DNA from: Dactylellina haptotyla
Taxonomy: Eukaryota; Ascomycota; Orbiliomycetes; Orbiliales; Orbiliaceae
Direction: 5' to 3'
NCBI GenBank assembly: GCA_031310005.1
Contig: CM062383.1
Coordinates: forward strand, 496,001 to 560,000
Length of the DNA stretch: 64,000 nucleotides
In this document: positions 32,521-44,127 of the stretch, in pieces
Layout: the number at the start of each line of letters is the position of its first letter
Numbering within the stretch: position 1 is the first letter of the stretch
Translations under genes and position numbers: made by a program
The notes under the pieces: generated by a model
What the model was told of the DNA's origin: nothing
Databases searched by the model: none
Seen by the model: the letters and a program-made list of their open reading frames with translations, nothing else

Positions 32521-35094
32521 ATGGGTTCCATAATTGATAACATCAAGCAAAGGCCTCTACTATCATTAACAAGTTCACTGGCCACCACCCTCTTGACCCT
32601 CACTACCAGCGAGATTGCGAAAGCTGTCTCTATCGTCCGGGAGACGAAAGGTCAATTGGGATATAATGCTGTTACCATAGCAGAACCTAAGAAGGTCGAA
32701 GTGCTAGCATGGCTCACGGATCCTGAGCATGCCCCCAAGCCTGCTAGACAAGCTGAAGTAGTCGCCATTGATAAGACCGGTGCTATCTGGGACGGCATTG
32801 TAGATCTCGCCTCTGGCAAGCTTCTACAATGGGAGAAACTAGATGGCGTCCAGCCATTGGTAAACCCACAATTTCAACTGATTGCTTCTATATTATAATT
32901 ATATTTATTAATGAAATAACTCTAGATCACAATGGAAGACCTCATCGAAACGGACCGAGTCGTAAAAGCGGACCCCAAAGTCATCGAACAATGCGGTATC
33001 CTCGGTATCCCCGCCAGCGACATGCACAAAGTCAAGTCCACGCAGATCGTACGTCCCCAATTCAAAACTCATATCAACAGTATAATTCATTCACAATAGC
33101 CTTCTAACTCCAATACCTCTCTCACAGCCTGGACAATCGGCTTCGACTCCCTTCGGAAACACTACCGTCTCCAACAGGCCTTAATGTACTACCGCCCAAA
33201 TCCCGACGACTGCCAATACGCCTTCCCGCTCGACTTCTGCCCGATAGTGAACACCGAGACCAAAGAAGTAATCCACATCGACATCCCCGAGGTCCGTCGC
33301 CCGCTCAATAAGATCCCCAGCAACTACAATCCCAAGGACATCGAATCCGACGGCACGGGATACCGCACAGATATCAAACCCTTGCACGTCACACAACCGC
33401 AGGGCGTGTCCTTCGCGATCTCTGGCAGGGAGATATCCTGGCAGAATTTCAAGGTGCACGTCGGGTTTAATTATAAAGAGGGCATTGTGTTGAATAATAT
33501 CACGTACAATGATAAAGGCGTCGTTAGACCGTTATTTTATCGGCTGTCGTTAGCGGAGATGGTAGTGCCGTATGGGAATCCGGAGATGTGGCATTATAGG
33601 AAGCATGCGTTTGATTTGGGAGAGTATGGCGGCGGGTATATGACGAATGAACTGGCTTTGGGTGAGTATTCTTATATCATTTTTCTGAGTGTACAGAACT
33701 GCTAATTGGTATGTTAGGATGTGATTGTCTCGGTGAGATTCATTATCTCGATGCGTTCTTTGTTAATAGAGCCGGTGATCCGGTTACTATCAAGAATGCT
33801 ATTTGCGTGCACGAGGAGGATGCTGGTGTAAGTATACCCCTCTAATTCCTCTGTTCTTCAAAGGAGCTGGACGAGATCAAAAGTTTACAGCTAGTTAACG
33901 GTAAACAAAATCGCAGATCTTGTTCAAACACACCGACTTCCGTGATAACTCTGTTATTGTCACTCGTGGCCGCAAATTAATCCTCTCCCACATCTTCACC
34001 GCCGCCAACTACGAATACTGTGTCTACTGGATATTCCATCAGGATGGCACAATCCAGCTCGAAATCAAGCTAACCGGCATTCTAAACACCTACGCAATGG
34101 CTCCAGATGAGGATACCAAGGGATGGGGTACACAAGTTCATCCGAGGTACGCGAAATATTTTGTTCCATACGGTGCCTTGTGAGCATGCACACTGACGTA
34201 TATTGTCAGTAAATGCTCATAACCATGAACATCTTTTCTGCCTGCGTATCGACCCTCAAATCGACGGCCAGTCCAATACGATCTTCCAGGTCGACGCCAC
34301 CCTAGGTCCTGGCGAAGTAGGCTCCGCCGAGAACCACTACGGCAACGCCTTCTTCGCACAAAAGACAAAGTACTCCACCGTCACCGAAGCAATAGCAGAC
34401 TATAACGGCGACACCTCGCGGACGTGGGACATCGCCAATACAAACAAGTTGCACCCTGTCAGCGGGAAACCTGTATCGTACAAACTGGTATCTCGAGAGG
34501 TGCCGAGGCTATTAATCAAGGATGGCGGTTTGGTCCACAAGCGGGCTGGGTTCGCAAGACATGCCGTGCATGTTACCAAGTGTACGTCCCTGAAAAAGAT
34601 CATCCTTTCCCTAATAAGAATCAGAAGACCACGCCGCCTCCTTCTTACAACCTATCTCATATGTGCCATACTAACTGTTTGATATGATGAACCCAACAGA
34701 CAAAGACGGTCAGATATACCCAGCAGGCAGACACGTCCCTCAATCCTCCGGCGACCCATCTCTCGGTTTACCCGAATGGATTGCAGCGAATCCGTCGGAA
34801 AGCATAGATAATACCGATGTAGTCCTCTGGCATACCTTCGGTCTAGTGCATTTCCCAGCGCCTGAAGATTTCCCGGTCATGCCAGCAGAACCGATGAGCC
34901 TGCTGCTTCGACCGCGTCATTTCTTCCTACGTAATCCGGCATTGGATGTACCGCCGAATGTACCGCCGAGCTTCTGCTCGACACCGAGTATGGTTGCAAA
35001 TCCGGGGTTGAAGGAGAAGGTTGTGGATGCTGCGGACAAGTTGAGTCGGTTGGCGTTTGGGGGTGGCGCGAGGAGAGGGGACTGTTGTGATTAA
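32521..35094 (+). CDS. Copper amine oxidase (TPQ enzyme)
   Basis: Oxidises primary amines to aldehydes with release of ammonia and hydrogen peroxide, letting the fungus use amines as nitrogen source. Exons 32521-32859, 32926-33048, 33100-33661, 33718-33827, 33917-34146, 34210-34581 and 34700-35094. The TPQ precursor Tyr is in ANYEYCVYWIF (consensus N-Y-E/D-Y). The catalytic Asp is in YRKHAFDLGEYGGG. Copper ligands are HEH in NHEHLFCLRIDP and the distal His in WHTFGLVHFPAPEDFPVMP. About 709 residues, normal for the family. Odd: the exon 5/6 joint (34146/34210) is out of frame by one base, and the N-terminal family motif HHPLDP is present but in another frame near 32583-32600. No clear secretion signal; the C-terminus ends GGGARRGDCCD. 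Confidence 0.92.
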
Positions 35095-35917
35095 TTATCA
35101 CGCGTAGGAGGGGTTTCCTTCCTGACAGAATGATCGGTTTTTGTCACAGGTCAATTGGGTTGATTACGCTAGTAGTACTAGCAGGCGCTTGTCCTTCATA
35201 ACTTTGGATGTTAGATATGATGAGAATATATAGGTATTTTATATTTAAAATTGACCTCGTTTGCGGACGCCCAAATAGGCCCAGTATGATGACATTCTTG
35301 TGACCAAGGAACGAAAGCAACTAGCCGCTAGTATAACCAACATGGAGGAAATAGCTTCCCAGGTTTACCAGTCCAGTCCCCTGATCCGACCAACAGCTCG
35401 GGGACCGAAGATGTTGGATATTCCGAAAATACGTCGGATCTACAGCTTGAAGTCACCTAAAAATCCAACATGCAACACAGATTCTCCTCTCCTAAGCGCT
35501 GCAGAGAACTTGAAACGTTTCTGCGCAGCCAAATGACTATTATGAATAGATCCAATTTGAATAGTGTCAACATTTCAAAATTTCTCAATTGGCTAGTCGA
35601 AAGCCTGTCAATCACAGTAGTTTCACACTCAATACAATCAACAAACTCTTGTGCCACCACTACATTCAAAAATCGAAGAATCGAAATACGGCAAAGATTG
35701 AAATATATACCAAAAAGAATCCCTTTCAAAAATAATTTCACACTTCGCCATGTCATTCTTACAAGGTTTACATTCGTTTTTCAGGTCATTAGGGTGAAGA
35801 TATACACCGGTTGTCTACTATCCGCATCCTTGAAAAGAACTGAGCACGATAGATTGAAAGGCTGGAAACCCAATAGACGAACTTTATACTTTATTCTAAA
35901 CAGTTAATATTTGCGTC
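35095..35917. other. Intergenic, no supported gene
   Basis: An open plus frame at 35470-35907 (145 codons) is AT-rich, has no motif and ends just before the next gene, so I treat it as chance. It holds the promoter of the secreted-protein gene. Confidence 0.5.
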
Positions 35918-37798
35918 ATGAAAATTTATTCTATAAGCATCGTCGCCCTCTTCGTATGGACGGGTGGTGTACTATCATTAGATGTCGTAAGTGAACTCAT
36001 CTTTCCATCTTTCCAGTAGTAGGTACGACTATAACAATGATGCTTACATCTCAAATACCTACGACAGAACACCAAACGAGGAACAGAATTTGAAAAAGAT
36101 CTAAGAGCAAGGACGTACCTGAACCAGCAGCAATCTCCACCTTTTGGATTTGACCGCAGAGACACCACGCGCCAGTTCTCGAAGAATCCTAGACTAAATC
36201 GTCGGCAATTGGTAACCGACGACCCAACATGGCCGGCCGTGGTGTCCTACAACATGCAGCCTCATGTCGATGGCGACGACCCCGTCTCCCTCCGCAAGAA
36301 CCCGACCCGTAACCACCAAGAATTCCTCTGCTACTGGCGCTCCCAAGACGGGTTCAAGCCTCAAACCATTTACAACCATCTGACCTCTTACCTCCATGAG
36401 TACGGCACAACCGTCTGTAGCGGCCCCGGAGGGTTCTGCACAATGGTCTGGTGTAAAGACAATTTCTACGTCTCTGTCTGCAACTGGTCCGATAAACCGT
36501 GGCAAGTGATGTGTCAGGACATCATACGGCAAGCCCGCGATCTCGTCGTCGCCGTGAACAACGAGAATGAGAAATCATGGGAGGTCCAGGATATTTCGCA
36601 TGGACAGGGCGATGACGTACTCGGCAATGGTAGTAAAGAGCGGCAAACAGCCAACGACCGCAAGAAAATATGCCAGGCCAGCCAGGCCGTCTACCACCCG
36701 AATATGATCGGATTCACCTTTTTCAACGCGAACCCGTACTTCCAGGTTCAATTGTACTACCAATTCCCATCGGAGCAGATCGTATGCCCAATCGGTGGAG
36801 GGGATCATAGAGACGGCGCAAACCCCGGCTCCATTTACGCTGAGGTACAAGGTAATGCCAAAACACAAGAAGAGTACCTGGAGAAATGGTATAATATCCC
36901 CAGCGAGAAAACCCTGGCCGGTGACGACGGTGGGAGCAGCGGCAAGGCAGCACCGGGTCTTCGAGGTAACAAAACCAAGACGGGAGATTCTAAATCGAAC
37001 AATCTTCCGCTACCGCAAGATTACTCTATTCCAGGATACCGGGGGCCGAATCTGAAAGATTACGATCCGTCACAGTTCATGCCACCAGCCCAGGCGGCGC
37101 AGTGGAAACACGAGCAAATGCTGAAGAGCCTGGGCCTGACGACCGTGAAGACTGAGAAGACCAAGGCGTCCAAGGGGGCAAAGACAAGCGCGACTCCAGG
37201 TCCATCATTACGCAAGTTCCCGTCGTGGTATACCAAGACCTTCTCGTATGCGCGCCCTTCTTATTCTTGGGCTCCAGACTGGACAGTCAACGCTGAGGAG
37301 AAACCCACTGGTGGGTCTAGGAATACTGTTGCCAAGTCTACTGGAGTGACCACGGCTCCTCAAGAGACTAAGACTCCAGATCCATCGCCTAGTAGCGACG
37401 ATTTCGTGGCTGCTGCAAATATAGCATCGAAGACTACAACCGGTGAAGTAAGAGCCACTGACAGTGCCACAGAGACATCAGAGCAGTCGACCCCGGCGGT
37501 CACTTCTGCTCCTACTTCTAACGGCAATGATATGAATAAATCTACCTCTGTTGAAGCTCGAGAAACAGCAAAGTCAACCACTAGATTAGATGGCGAGAAA
37601 ACTGTTAAGGAATCCAGGGGCTCTGATGCCGTTGACAAGTCGACTCCCGCGAAAACAGTAGTGGCAGAAGACAAGACAATAGAGCCCTCTGGTACCTCGA
37701 TCACAGATAGTCAGAGCACTGTGCCGACAAGCACACCTGTAGTATCGACAGAACCACCTTCCTCCGCGCCCAGGCAGCCAACATCATCTGCTTCGTAA
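35918..37798 (+). CDS. Secreted protein with Thr/Ser-rich tail, 599 aa, unknown family
   Basis: Exon 1 (35918-35986) encodes almost only a signal peptide (SISIVALFVWTGGVLS). It joins exon 2 (36068-37798) in phase 0, and the frame is intact. The mature N-terminal half (about residues 75-320) looks globular, with several Cys and Trp residues (FLCYWRSQDG, TTVCSGPGGFCTMVWCKDNF, VCNWSDKPWQVMCQDI, FTFFNANPYFQVQLYYQFP). The C-terminal half is a low-complexity Thr/Ser/Lys/Glu stalk without a hydrophobic tail, so it is probably secreted or wall-bound rather than GPI-anchored. I do not recognise the family. It is transcribed in the same direction as the amine oxidase, 0.8 kb downstream. Confidence 0.75.
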
Positions 37799-39029
37799 TA
37801 TATGATATAGACACTAAAATGTGTTGCCAATAATAACTTCCGTCTGTATTCTACATTCTACTTTTTCGTTTTTAAATTTTCGGCTTTAGTGTACTTTCAT
37901 TCCTTTCTAGTAGAGATATCATGTAATTTAAACTTATCAGGTGTCGAACATCAGTATTCGTGTAGTTTAATAATAGTGTACATTTTGTAGGGTTTTCAAT
38001 TTGATCAAAAGCACCACATATATATGGATATATACACATATCGAATATCACTTCAGAATTTCCTGAGAGAAACCCTCGGGTCTCCGAATTCCAGGTTTTA
38101 GACATGTAATACATCTTCTTTATCCGTCGTTTGTGTGCATATGGCCACGGCCAACTCTTCAGTGATGATTCCGTGATAGGAATCGGGTTTTGCCAATCTC
38201 AGCTTCTATTGTTGCAAATTCGCGACAATCGACATAATCTCAACATCCACGTTGGATGGAATAGGTTTTAAGACCTAATTATTTGGCAAGGGAGATATAT
38301 CACCATTGTTGATATCCATCAAATGAGAAAGGGTTCGGAATTTCTCCGCAAAAATTTAGTCCGGGGGCACGGATGCTCGCGACGTTCGAAAGTTCCGGAT
38401 AATCTCAACCCCAGATCCGGAGAACATGCACCACGTGAACCCGTTTTTCTTCACACCCTGGGCAAAAACCTTCCATTTATCCCAAACTCTGAAAAAATCC
38501 CTGCTTTTTTGACCTGCATGGTGGGTTTGAAGAGGCGACAGGGTATTCGAGCGAGGGAATAAAACGCCTGCGTTCATTCGATGCTTTCTCCGGGTTTCGA
38601 GGTTTTCTAGAAGCTGCGATCTTGTGGGGATGTGGAAGGGTAGCGAAGTGGACGGCCAAGGATTTTTTGAAGATATTATCGGCCCGCAATTCGCGAACCC
38701 TGGATCAGCGCTGGGGTTAGATGAGAACCTGGTACTTCCCTCACGAGGGTAGTTGGCATTCAGGGACCAAGAGACTTTCTATGAGGGAGTTATATTACGA
38801 TGGTGCAATTGCCACCAAGCCTTAGCTAAGCATGAACAGATATCAAAGATATACAGAGCTTATATGTAACTAGGGTATGTATTCTTGGCATCAAGAACAG
38901 TGAGAACGATGAGGTCATGAAAAGGATTCACAGAATCCAGATTCGCGTATGTGCGTGATTACCCTATCCTAACGCTGAGTAGATACAAAATGTGAAGAAA
39001 ACAGAAGCCAGCAAGACTGTACCTGTAGC
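37799..39029. other. Convergent intergenic gap, no gene seen
   Basis: 3' sides of the secreted-protein gene and of the Lys/Glu-rich protein gene. Only short overlapping open frames. Confidence 0.55.
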
Positions 39030-39727
39030 TTAGTAGATTCTCCAGGTGATCTTGACAGACTTGGCTTCAATCTCGGTCTCCTTCTCGACTTGGTATTCAA
39101 ATTCATCTTTCTCCTGCTTGTACTTGACCTGCTCCTTGAACTCATACTCATAACCACCAGCCTTGCCTTCATGCTCGCGTTCCTTTGTCGACTTCTTCTC
39201 GATCTTCTTTCCCTTGTTCCATTCCTTCTTGGTCTCTACTTCGCTCTTGAGCTCAATCTCGACCTTCTTGGTGACCTTGGTGGTCTCAAAACCGAGGCCG
39301 GTCTTGTCACCGTCTTCGAGTTCATCACCGAGCTTCAGCTTTGGGGCAGAGTCGTCAATATCGAACTTGATCTTGAAGTCACCCTTGACATCGCCGGCAG
39401 TAACGTTGTACTTGAGCTCATCGCCTTGGGTGACAGTGAACTCGGTTTCGCCCTTGGAGACGGATGATGGGGCCTTGGTTGACGAGGAGAATTTGGATTT
39501 TTCGGCGTCGAGCTCGATGGTGACGTCAGTCTCGACAACGAATGTTACAGGGACTATATTATGTTACACGAATTAGTTAGCAACTGATAATAGAACTTAG
39601 ATAGACAGAAGAATTACTAACCGACAACTGGCTCATCAGCCTTCTCGATGGCATCAATCCTTCCAAGAACGTCGAATTTCTCGACGAGAGACTCGACATC
39701 AGCGTGGACTTGGGAAGCGTCAGCCAT
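39030..39727 (-). CDS. Lys/Glu-rich beta-type protein with strong codon bias, 209 aa
   Basis: Two exons (39727-39622 and 39553-39030) joined in phase 1. The second exon uses mostly C-ending or G-ending preferred codons (AAG, GAG, CTC, GTC, ACC, GAC), unlike its neighbours, which suggests high expression. There is no signal peptide. After a helical N-terminus (VHADVESLVEKFDVLGRID) come alternating hydrophobic/charged segments of beta type (FVVETDVTIELDAE, FTVTQGDELKYNVTAG, FKIKFDID). Then follows a long Lys/Glu alternation (VTKKVEIELKSEVETKKEW, KKIEKKSTKEREHE) and an end reading SVKITWRIY. No cysteine is present. I know no family for it. It could be an abundant cytosolic or stress-related protein; that is inference. 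Confidence 0.75.
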
Positions 39728-42700
39728 TGTGAATATGTGATAGGATAGTCGTGATTAAAAAGGGCGAAGATTGAACGAGAATAAACTTTTGATGGAGATG
39801 GAAATACGAGAGAAGTGAACAAGCTGGGTTGAAATAAGAATTAGGAGCACTCCGAAAAGGATGTGGTGCCCCTCACGACCGCTTTTATATTCCCATCGAG
39901 CAATCCCACCTCCTCCCAGCTTTCACCCCACCAAAACATACCAATTGCTCAACATCAGGTACGGGTGACGTGAGGTGCGGGGTAAGCCGTGTCTCAATGC
40001 TCAGAATGCAATGATGTGCTGGCGCGAAACTATAAGGTGGGCATATCAAAGGCCAGCCCAGGTAAACGACCGAAACCGAGGACCTTTCAGCTCGACTCGA
40101 AACCCTTCTAAGAGGGGGCCAGAAGCTGTGCAGCCTACCCTGCAGGGCATGGGAAGTGAAAGACAAGGCGAACTAACTAGTACGGTACTACTTACCCCTT
40201 GCCCAATCGTTCATTGTGCATCGCAGCCGTTCAATTGGCAGGAAGCTCAAAGGGTTTACCGCCGCGTCATGAGCACGGTTTTTGGAAGCTAAAGGCGTGA
40301 ACAAACATGGCTCCGGACGGGTTCAAACTGCCTAGCTCTATAAAAGTGGGTACACGTTAACGGAGTTTAGCTCTCGACGCGACGATAGGAATTCATCAGA
40401 GACGTGAATCCTTTGCGTCCATGTTCGACAGGAAGCAAAAACGAGCTCAAGACATCAATGCAACCTTTCTGTCATGGTGGGGTTGTTCAATGCAAAGAGG
40501 GGCAAGAAATATATTGAGCTTGTCTTATAAATTTATATGTCTAACCAGCGGCGAAAAAGGGTGATACAGCTAGGACAGTCTACCCGACCCGAGCCCAGAA
40601 CCTGCTTGGTGTGAGCAAGGCGCCAACAATCGGAGTTTAAAAGAAAGAAAATTTGCTCTTCTTTCGATTTTCAGGCCATTGAGAGCAGGCTATCGATCGT
40701 ATTTGTGGGGGGAACGAAGGGAAGAGGAAAAGAGCTGTCATTCGCGTCGACGGGGATGCAGCATAGCCACAATCGAAGATGCATGGTTGCAGAAACTCCA
40801 ACAGGAAACGTGCGTTAGGTTTTCTTCCCCTCTCGACAATGCGAAAAAAAACTTGCTCTACTGAGCTGAAAAGGACCCAATGATTTCAGCTAGGAGAGTT
40901 ATCTGCCTGCCTGTCTTTTTCTTGGGCTCTTGGCCTGGTATAAATGTCGACGGCAGTTGCCTTGCGATGGATTGACATGATTGTGATGATGATGATAAAT
41001 GATTATTATTATGGCGATGAGGATGCGAATCGAAAGGATTCATTTCGTTAAGATAGCACCTGAAGCGAACGAAACGAAACGCGGATGAAGCGGATGCTGA
41101 TTATTATTACTATTGATTTTGCGAGAGGCCGAAGGTCCGCGGACGACCAGTCCCATATATAAAAGAGGACTGTAGGGAGCGTACATGGACGGAAACCAAA
41201 TAAAGAAGCGAATGTGAAGATTAACCAGGGCGTAGGCGAGGGAAATTACAAACTCGGGGACCTGCGAACACTGCGAACACGGTTTTTTGGCGGGCGATGC
41301 GAAATGAGCTGCATCGTGAGAGATTTAATCGCCTAGTTAGCTTTGGTTTCATCGGATTCCATCGATTTCACAGAAATTATCGAAGGGAAGCGATGCGCGT
41401 TCGCTGCATCGGCCTGCATGAAATCAAAGTTGAAGGGACCCACCGCATCACCTGCCAAAAACGCGCCCAAATGGGCGAAATGTGTTGTGATGGGGGGCAC
41501 TAGGGCGGTTTTGTTCGCTCGCGTTTGGCGGTCCAGATTGTCTCGCGGGCCAGCACGCTCTGCAACGGGTCCAGACCGGGCCAGTAGAGTGAGAACGAGG
41601 ACCCTTTCCCCAGAAATTGCCCTTATCAAGAGACACAATACTACCATGGCTGTTCTTCTCGAAGCCATCTCCGTCAGTGGAACGGAGTGCATCGGGGAAG
41701 TACTGAGTCGGGCTTATCCAGAACATGGCAATTTCGCCTCCAGAAATCGATAAGCCTTAAGGTTCCCTTAGCGTCAGATCAATTCCTCCGCCAGGTTAAT
41801 TTCCGCGAGGTTCGGCGCACGCAATGTGATACTTTCGTCGCCATTCGAGCGAGCGCCGCACTTTTCGTCAGTTTTGTGGATACAATGTGATAAAGAGCGC
41901 ACGTGTGGATAACAGCGAAGTCCAATTCCCAAGGCTGCTAACAAGAAAGTGGCGGTAGTACGATTTAGGGCATCAAATTAACAGTAATATAATACTTGGC
42001 AGTTAATAGGACCCTCTAAAAGGCCGCTAGGCCGCACATTTGCGCATCGATTCTGTTCACAGCATCGTCTTCCTCTTATAAATGAAATGAGCCCGCGCGA
42101 CCACACGGGACTCCACTGTTACAACACAGTAAATCATTTGCATAAAAAAAACCACACGAGTACTAGCCCTACCACTAACATACTAGCCTACCTTCTGTTA
42201 TATAATTTTATAGCAACATATTATAATAGCGATGCCATCTTGTCATTTCACTCCAGTATAGCATCGTGACCACATGGAAATTGCACCCAAAAACCCCCAG
42301 CGAGATTCGAAAACCAGGAACCAACTCTGCCTACCGAGTCGTCTACCACGGCTATTGATTGCTACTCGCCTAGTATCCACGGTATTACCTCTCTACAACT
42401 GCGATTAATTACCACTTTACACTCGTTCCTGCATTAAAAAGGGGAGAATCACGGTTATTCAATCTCGTATACTGGTTTTTAGAACAGGTCGCGGAGGCCT
42501 ACAACCGTCGGCCGATCGATCGAGTTTCTACTGGCGGCTGTAGTGTATTGCTACCGACCGCGGCCACCTACGATGTTCTTTATATCTCTATATACCGTCC
42601 GTACAGCGATGGCGAGAGCAGGTTTACCGTCTAGCGGGCGATAAGAGAGATTATTCTGCCCCTGACTAAAAAATAGAGATTTATATTACCGACGATAGTT

Positions 42701-43872
42701 TAATTAGTGAGATGTAGACGATTCGAAACGAGCTCACGAGTAAAATACTATTGAATCTAATTTTTACGATTTTTCAGCTGAAGTGAAGTTTCGAAATGTG
42801 ATAGTAGAGTGGCGAATTAGTAAGTGGCTTGAAGTTGGCAAGTGTTTGATGCAAAGGTGACAGCTGTACAGTTTACAGCCGCCATCTCGTAATCTGCGTC
42901 TAGACTTCCACTCTGAGAAAACCGTGTAATTTCAAATTGCATCATTACTACCTGTCGCCTGTTTCAGCTCAAGCGTTCTGCCATTTTTCTAGAAAACCCC
43001 AATTTCTTCATTTACCAGTTGACACACGCGCGTGAAGTATGCAGAAGCTAAGGTATACGTTTCAGAAACTTCGAGGGCATGTCAATACTCGGCACCTCAG
43101 GCAACCAGGTTTTCCAAATATCTAATTCCTGGTTTTATCGAGACTATCCACTCTTAGTCTCGATCTTCCCTGGCCGCCACCCCTGGTCGGTCTCGATCCC
43201 GATAAGCCTTACGCTTGTATTCTTTTATTTCTTCATGCCCTCCGTATAATGGAAATTGGGAAAACTCGGATGCCCAGGTACGAAATTAAACCACGATATG
43301 ATATTCTCCCACTGAGGCTCGGAAGGTGAACCTGGGATTTTTTTTTAACCAGGGACTTGTCGACTCCGTATCGCGGCGTACCGTAAAAGGTGACAATTGT
43401 GAAAGTTCCTGCATTATCGAGTTTGATGAATTTCGGGCGCAGTACTAGTAGATGCCGTTCGGAGTAGGCGAGTTCATTTTTAATGAATCTGTGTCTTGAA
43501 AAGTAATAGCTGAAGCGTTTATGATTTTTGTCGCGGGTCTTGAAGTGTTTCCCGAATGAGACTAGTGAGCGTTTATTCTTGTGTAACCGAACTTGCGAGC
43601 TGCGGCTATTCCCCGGTGCGCCGCATACATGTCGAAAATCTGAATATATTGTCTAACCCAAGGTTCTGCTGACCTTTTGCCTCTGATGAGAAGCTAGTGA
43701 AGTCGTATAACTATTCACATGTGGGTCTTATGTTCTTGCTGGCGTAATTGTGCGTGTTGAGAACATTAATATTGTATTGAGTTGAATATCAATATGAGTT
43801 TAAACATGTATCTCCATCAATTGTAAAGTACTAGTTTCGATAGACTTTATATCACGGTGAAACACACCATAA
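39728..43872. other. 4-kb gene-free stretch
   Basis: No coding feature I can support. The left end holds the promoter of the Lys/Glu-rich gene. Open frames near 41330-41750 overlap on both strands and look like chance in a CG-richer patch. Confidence 0.5.
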
Positions 43873-44127
43873 ATGTACCGTAACTTCCCATCTATACTTT
43901 TTCTAACAAGCCTTTTGGCAAAGGCTGAAACCGCCCCTACATTCCACAAGACGTGCCTTGCTTTCACACTGTCAAACGGTGCAGTAGTTCTCGATCAACA
44001 CATTATCGCCACCGACGCGATCACCGACACTAAGAAATCTAGACCACTATCTATCACCAACCGTGCATTAATCCGCGAACTTTACGGTGATTTAAAATTT
44101 TCAATTGTCGACTCTCAGAAAAGATAA
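43873..44127 (+). CDS. Possible small secreted peptide, 84 aa
   Basis: A single open frame starting MYRNFPSILFLTSLLAKAETA, which resembles a signal peptide with cleavage near KAETA. The remaining 60 residues have one cysteine and no known motif. It stands alone in a long gene-free stretch and may be chance. Confidence 0.25.
   Translation: MYRNFPSILFLTSLLAKAETAPTFHKTCLAFTLSNGAVVLDQHIIATDAITDTKKSRPLSITNRALIRELYGDLKFSIVDSQKR

Noticed and set aside
35470-35907. 145-codon plus-strand open frame
   Set aside because: AT-rich composition, no motif, and it ends right at the promoter of a solid gene.
41333-41753. Overlapping open frames of 119-136 codons on both strands
   Set aside because: Mutually overlapping in a CG-richer patch, with no splice sites or domains to favour either.
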